Source: Micromonospora sp. WMMD1082 (GTDB taxonomy: Bacteria > Actinomycetota > Actinomycetes > Mycobacteriales > Micromonosporaceae). Taken from it: a stretch of 64,000 nt of DNA. This document shows, one piece after another, positions 62,358 to 64,000 of the stretch. A program made the position numbers and the translations under genes. Each line of letters opens with the position of its first letter. Position 1 is the first letter of the stretch. The stretch is taken from contig NZ_JARUBM010000002.1 of the NCBI RefSeq assembly GCF_029626175.1, positions 5,597,001-5,661,000 of the forward strand, written 5' to 3'. The notes beneath the pieces were generated by a model, which saw only the letters and a program-made list of their open reading frames with translations, was not told where the DNA came from and ran no database searches.

Positions 62358-63056
62358 GTGTATCGGGAACGACCGGCCGGGGTTGCGGGTGCGACGGTGT
62401 GGACCAGCACCGCGCCGGACCGTCCCGCGCCCACCCGGGTGCTTCCCGACGGCTGTCTCGACCTGCTCTGGTCCAGCCGGGCCGGGCTGCTGGTCGCCGG
62501 GCCGGACCGCACCGCGTTCCTGTCCACCAGCGCGCCGGGGGAGCGGTGGGTCGGGCTCCGGCTGCCGCCCGGGGTCGGCCCGGCGGTGCTCGGCGTTCCC
62601 GCGGTGGAACTGCGCGACCAGCGCGTACCCCTGGGGGCGTTGTGGGGCGACCGGGCCGTCGCGGCGCTCGCCGACCGGGCCGGGTCGGACGCCGAGGCCG
62701 TGCTGGTCGAGGTGGTGGCGGGCCGGCTGCGGGACGCCGGCGGCCCGGATCCGCTCGGTGCCCGGGTGGCCGCCGCGCTGGCCGCCGGCGCCACGGTGGG
62801 CGCGACCGCCGCCGAGGTCGGCCTCGACCCGCGCGCGCTGCTGCGGCGCAGCCGGCACCTGTTCGGGTACGGCCCGAAGACCCTCGCCCGGATCCTGCGG
62901 CTGCGCCGGGCGCTCGCCCTGGCCCGCAGCGGCGTGCCGCTGGCCGAGGTGGCCGCCCGTACCGGCTACGCCGACCAGGCCCACCTCACCCGCGACACGA
63001 GAGCCCTCACCGGCCTACCCCCCACCCCCCTCCTCCCACCTCCCTCACCCCCTTGA
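62358..63056 (+). CDS. AraC-type regulator with N-terminal ligand domain
   Basis: 232 residues. N-terminal domain (YRERPAGVAGATVWTSTAP, RVLPDGCLDLLW) of the type filed as DUF6597; C-terminal AraC helix-turn-helix pair: GATAAEVGLDPRALLRRSRH, FGYGPKTLARILRLRRAL, AEVAARTGYADQAHLTRD. GTG 62358 is favoured; GTG 62352 is 6 nt upstream. The GC-rich lead between palindrome C and the start holds a G-run that could serve as ribosome site. The stop lies inside palindrome D. Confidence 0.88.
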   Translation: MYRERPAGVAGATVWTSTAPDRPAPTRVLPDGCLDLLWSSRAGLLVAGPDRTAFLSTSAPGERWVGLRLPPGVGPAVLGVPAVELRDQRVPLGALWGDRAVAALADRAGSDAEAVLVEVVAGRLRDAGGPDPLGARVAAALAAGATVGATAAEVGLDPRALLRRSRHLFGYGPKTLARILRLRRALALARSGVPLAEVAARTGYADQAHLTRDTRALTGLPPTPLLPPPSPP

Positions 63057-63111
63057 TCATGAAGTTGTTGTCGTCCCGGCCGGCGTGTCGGGGCAACAAC
63101 TTCATGATCAA
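63053..63111. repeat. GATC-tipped palindrome, copy D
   Basis: Perfect 18-bp outer arms TTGATCATGAAGTTGTTG and complement (63053-63070, 63094-63111) plus an inner CCCG/CGGG pairing. It supplies the stop codon of the AraC gene (63054-63056) and, on the other strand, of the VOC gene (63108-63110). Confidence 0.92.
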
Positions 63112-63536
63112 CCAGGTGACTGGGGGGAGGGCGAGGGGGACGGGAGGGGGGCGAAGAGGTCGACGGGGGTGTGGTCGGGGTCGTGCAGGACGGCGTAGCG
63201 CTGGCCCCAGGGCGCGTCCCAGGGCGGGAGGTGGCCGTGGTGGCCCTCGGCGGTCAGCTCGGCGTACCAGCGGTCGACCTCGGCCGGGCTGGCGCAGCGG
63301 AAGGCCAGCGCCGCCCGATGGCCGCCGACCGGCGGGGTCCATTCCGGGTCGAAGGAGCGCACGGTCGCGACGTCGTCCCAGGCAAGCCGGAGGCCGCCGG
63401 GCAGGGTCACCTCCACGTGCGGCTCCCGCTCCGCACCGGCCGGGATGTCGAGTCCCAGCCGGCGGTAGAAGTCCAGCGTGCGGGCCATGTCGGCGGCGAC
63501 CAGGCCGATCAGGTCGAGGTGTGGCGTCAGGGTCAT
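63108..63536 (-). CDS. VOC-family (glyoxalase-fold) protein
   Basis: 142 residues. HLDLIGLVAADMARTLDFYR, FRCASPAEVDRWYAELTAEG and YAVLHDPDHTPVDLFA are the paired beta-alpha-beta modules of the vicinal-oxygen-chelate fold. The C terminus is a Ser/Pro repeat tail. ATG 63536 is 7 nt after TAGCCT (minus strand), probably leaderless. It is convergent with the AraC gene, which may control it. Reaction unknown. Confidence 0.9.
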   Translation of the reverse strand: MTLTPHLDLIGLVAADMARTLDFYRRLGLDIPAGAEREPHVEVTLPGGLRLAWDDVATVRSFDPEWTPPVGGHRAALAFRCASPAEVDRWYAELTAEGHHGHLPPWDAPWGQRYAVLHDPDHTPVDLFAPLPSPSPSPQSPG

Positions 63537-63563
63537 GACCGTGAGGCTAGGGCCGTCCGGAGT

Positions 63564-63587
63564 CGTCCGTCTTGAACGAAACGGACG
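63564..63587. promoter_or_regulatory. inverted repeat upstream of the VOC gene
   Basis: CGTCCGT-N10-ACGGACG, 7-bp perfect arms, 15-40 bp upstream of the TAGCCT -10 box of the VOC gene. Placement fits an operator; the regulator is unknown (the adjacent AraC protein is a candidate). Confidence 0.45.
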
Positions 63588-63725
63588 CGGGGAAGTGGGC
63601 GTTTGTGCCCGACAGGCAGCAGTGAGCAGCGTACGGTGGCATAAGTCCGGCTACACCGCTTAAATCCGAAATGCGAGTAACGGTGGCTGATGCCGGTGTC
63701 GTGACGGCGAGGGAAGGAGCGGTCG

Positions 63726-63875
63726 GTGAACCACCTGGCCTACCTGGACGCGGGATCCGGCAGCCTGATCGTGCAGGCGGTGGTCGGCGGGATCGCCGGC
63801 GTCGCGGTGGCGGCCAAGCTCTACTGGCGCAGACTCGTCAGCCGGTTCCGCCGCCAGCCCACCGACCAGAGCTGA
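63726..63875 (+). CDS. 49-residue single-helix membrane protein
   Basis: MNHLAYLDAGSGSLIVQAVV, a hydrophobic helix (VGGIAGVAVAAKLYW) and a basic tail WRRLVSRFRRQ. The YLDxGSGS start followed by one helix is a pattern seen in many bacterial mini-membrane proteins. GTG start is preceded by GAAGGAGC. It is probably the first gene of an operon with the partial gene 9 bp downstream. Role unknown. Confidence 0.75.
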   Translation: MNHLAYLDAGSGSLIVQAVVGGIAGVAVAAKLYWRRLVSRFRRQPTDQS

Positions 63876-63884
63876 CCGCCCGCG

Positions 63885-64000
63885 ATGACGATCCCGGACC
63901 TGGGCCGGTCACCGCGACCTGCCTCGCCCGGCACCGACCCACGCCCAGAGCCCGGCGCCGATCCGCGCCCGAAGCCCGGCACCGACCCACGCGCAGAGCC
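63885..64000 (+). CDS. start of a gene with Pro-rich octapeptide repeats (3' end outside window)
   Basis: 38 codons visible from ATG 63885: MTIPDLGRSPRPASPGTDPR and onward, in which an 8-residue unit PG(T/A)DPR(P/A)(E/K) repeats three times. The frame is open at the window end. This is likely a disordered N-terminal extension of a larger protein; the protein itself cannot be named. Confidence 0.55.
   Translation, partial: MTIPDLGRSPRPASPGTDPRPEPGADPRPKPGTDPRAE
63927..63998 (+). repeat. three 24-bp in-frame tandem repeats
   Basis: Units start at 63927, 63951 and 63975 (CCCGGCACCGACCCACGCCC plus four bases, with variants). They encode the octapeptide repeat of the partial gene. Confidence 0.8.

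Noticed and set aside
63927..63998. CRISPR or minisatellite
   Set aside because: The 24-bp units keep a single open frame from a good ATG and encode an octapeptide repeat.

Overview
This is a 64-kb chromosomal window from a high-GC actinobacterium, most probably Micromonosporaceae (Micromonospora-like). The signs are strong third-position GC bias, many GTG starts, several leaderless genes with a TANNNT box 6-7 nt before the start codon, an Lsr2 nucleoid protein, an Lrp-linked branched-chain keto-acid dehydrogenase operon, an egtABCD ergothioneine cluster, long-form SHMT, and an XRE/DUF397 remnant. No rRNA, tRNA, CRISPR array, insertion sequence or prophage was recognised. The window looks like stable core and near-core chromosome.

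Layout. 1-5.4 kb: the 3' part of an FMN-dependent hydroxy-acid oxidase, a small protein, glyA behind a ZTP (pfl) riboswitch, a metallophosphoesterase, a LigD-type polymerase-domain protein and an Lrp regulator. 5.4-9.2 kb: the E1alpha/E1beta/E2 keto-acid dehydrogenase operon, ended by a long GATC-tipped hairpin. 9.5-19.8 kb: L,D-transpeptidase lipoprotein, STAS protein, FKBP, DoxX, a BtuF-like protein, two poorly known proteins, lsr2 and a divergent lon with an HspR (HAIR) operator. 19.8-29.3 kb: DEAD-box helicase, a TetR/hydrolase pair with a clear operator, an M15-like protein plus asparagine-synthetase-like operon, a secreted LVIVD-type protein with a perfect CRP-type site, and a nucleotide-sugar dehydrogenase. 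29.4-36.6 kb: Ser/Thr kinase, egtABCD, and a GDT1/TMEM165-type transporter behind a yybP-ykoY Mn riboswitch. 36.6-44.3 kb: NhaA, then a surface-polysaccharide region (tyrosine autokinase, LMW phosphatase, glycosyltransferase, DUF4012 protein, LPxTG protein).

44.4-54 kb: MazG-like, pirin, HhH protein, DUF2795 and DUF2267 proteins, a CoA-transferase, a TerC exporter behind a second Mn-type leader, a three-gene molybdopterin/flavoreductase/zinc-ribbon operon, a poly-gamma-glutamate-hydrolase-like protein and an NDH-2-like enzyme. 54-64 kb: a DUF2267-pterin-dehydratase-like fusion, a decayed XRE/DUF397 locus, a single-domain response regulator, a secreted lysozyme-like protein, OsmC, a second kinase, a two-component system, an AraC-type regulator, a VOC protein and a 49-residue membrane protein.

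The most unusual structural signal is a set of five large intergenic inverted repeats tipped with GATC (9227, 12333, 55541, 62250, 63053). Two of them share a core, and two of them supply the stop codons of the genes they touch. The window is also rich in RNA- or operator-level regulation: one ZTP and two Mn-type leaders, HAIR, CRP-type and TetR-type sites. Everything below comes from reading the sequence and from memory of protein families. No database search was run.
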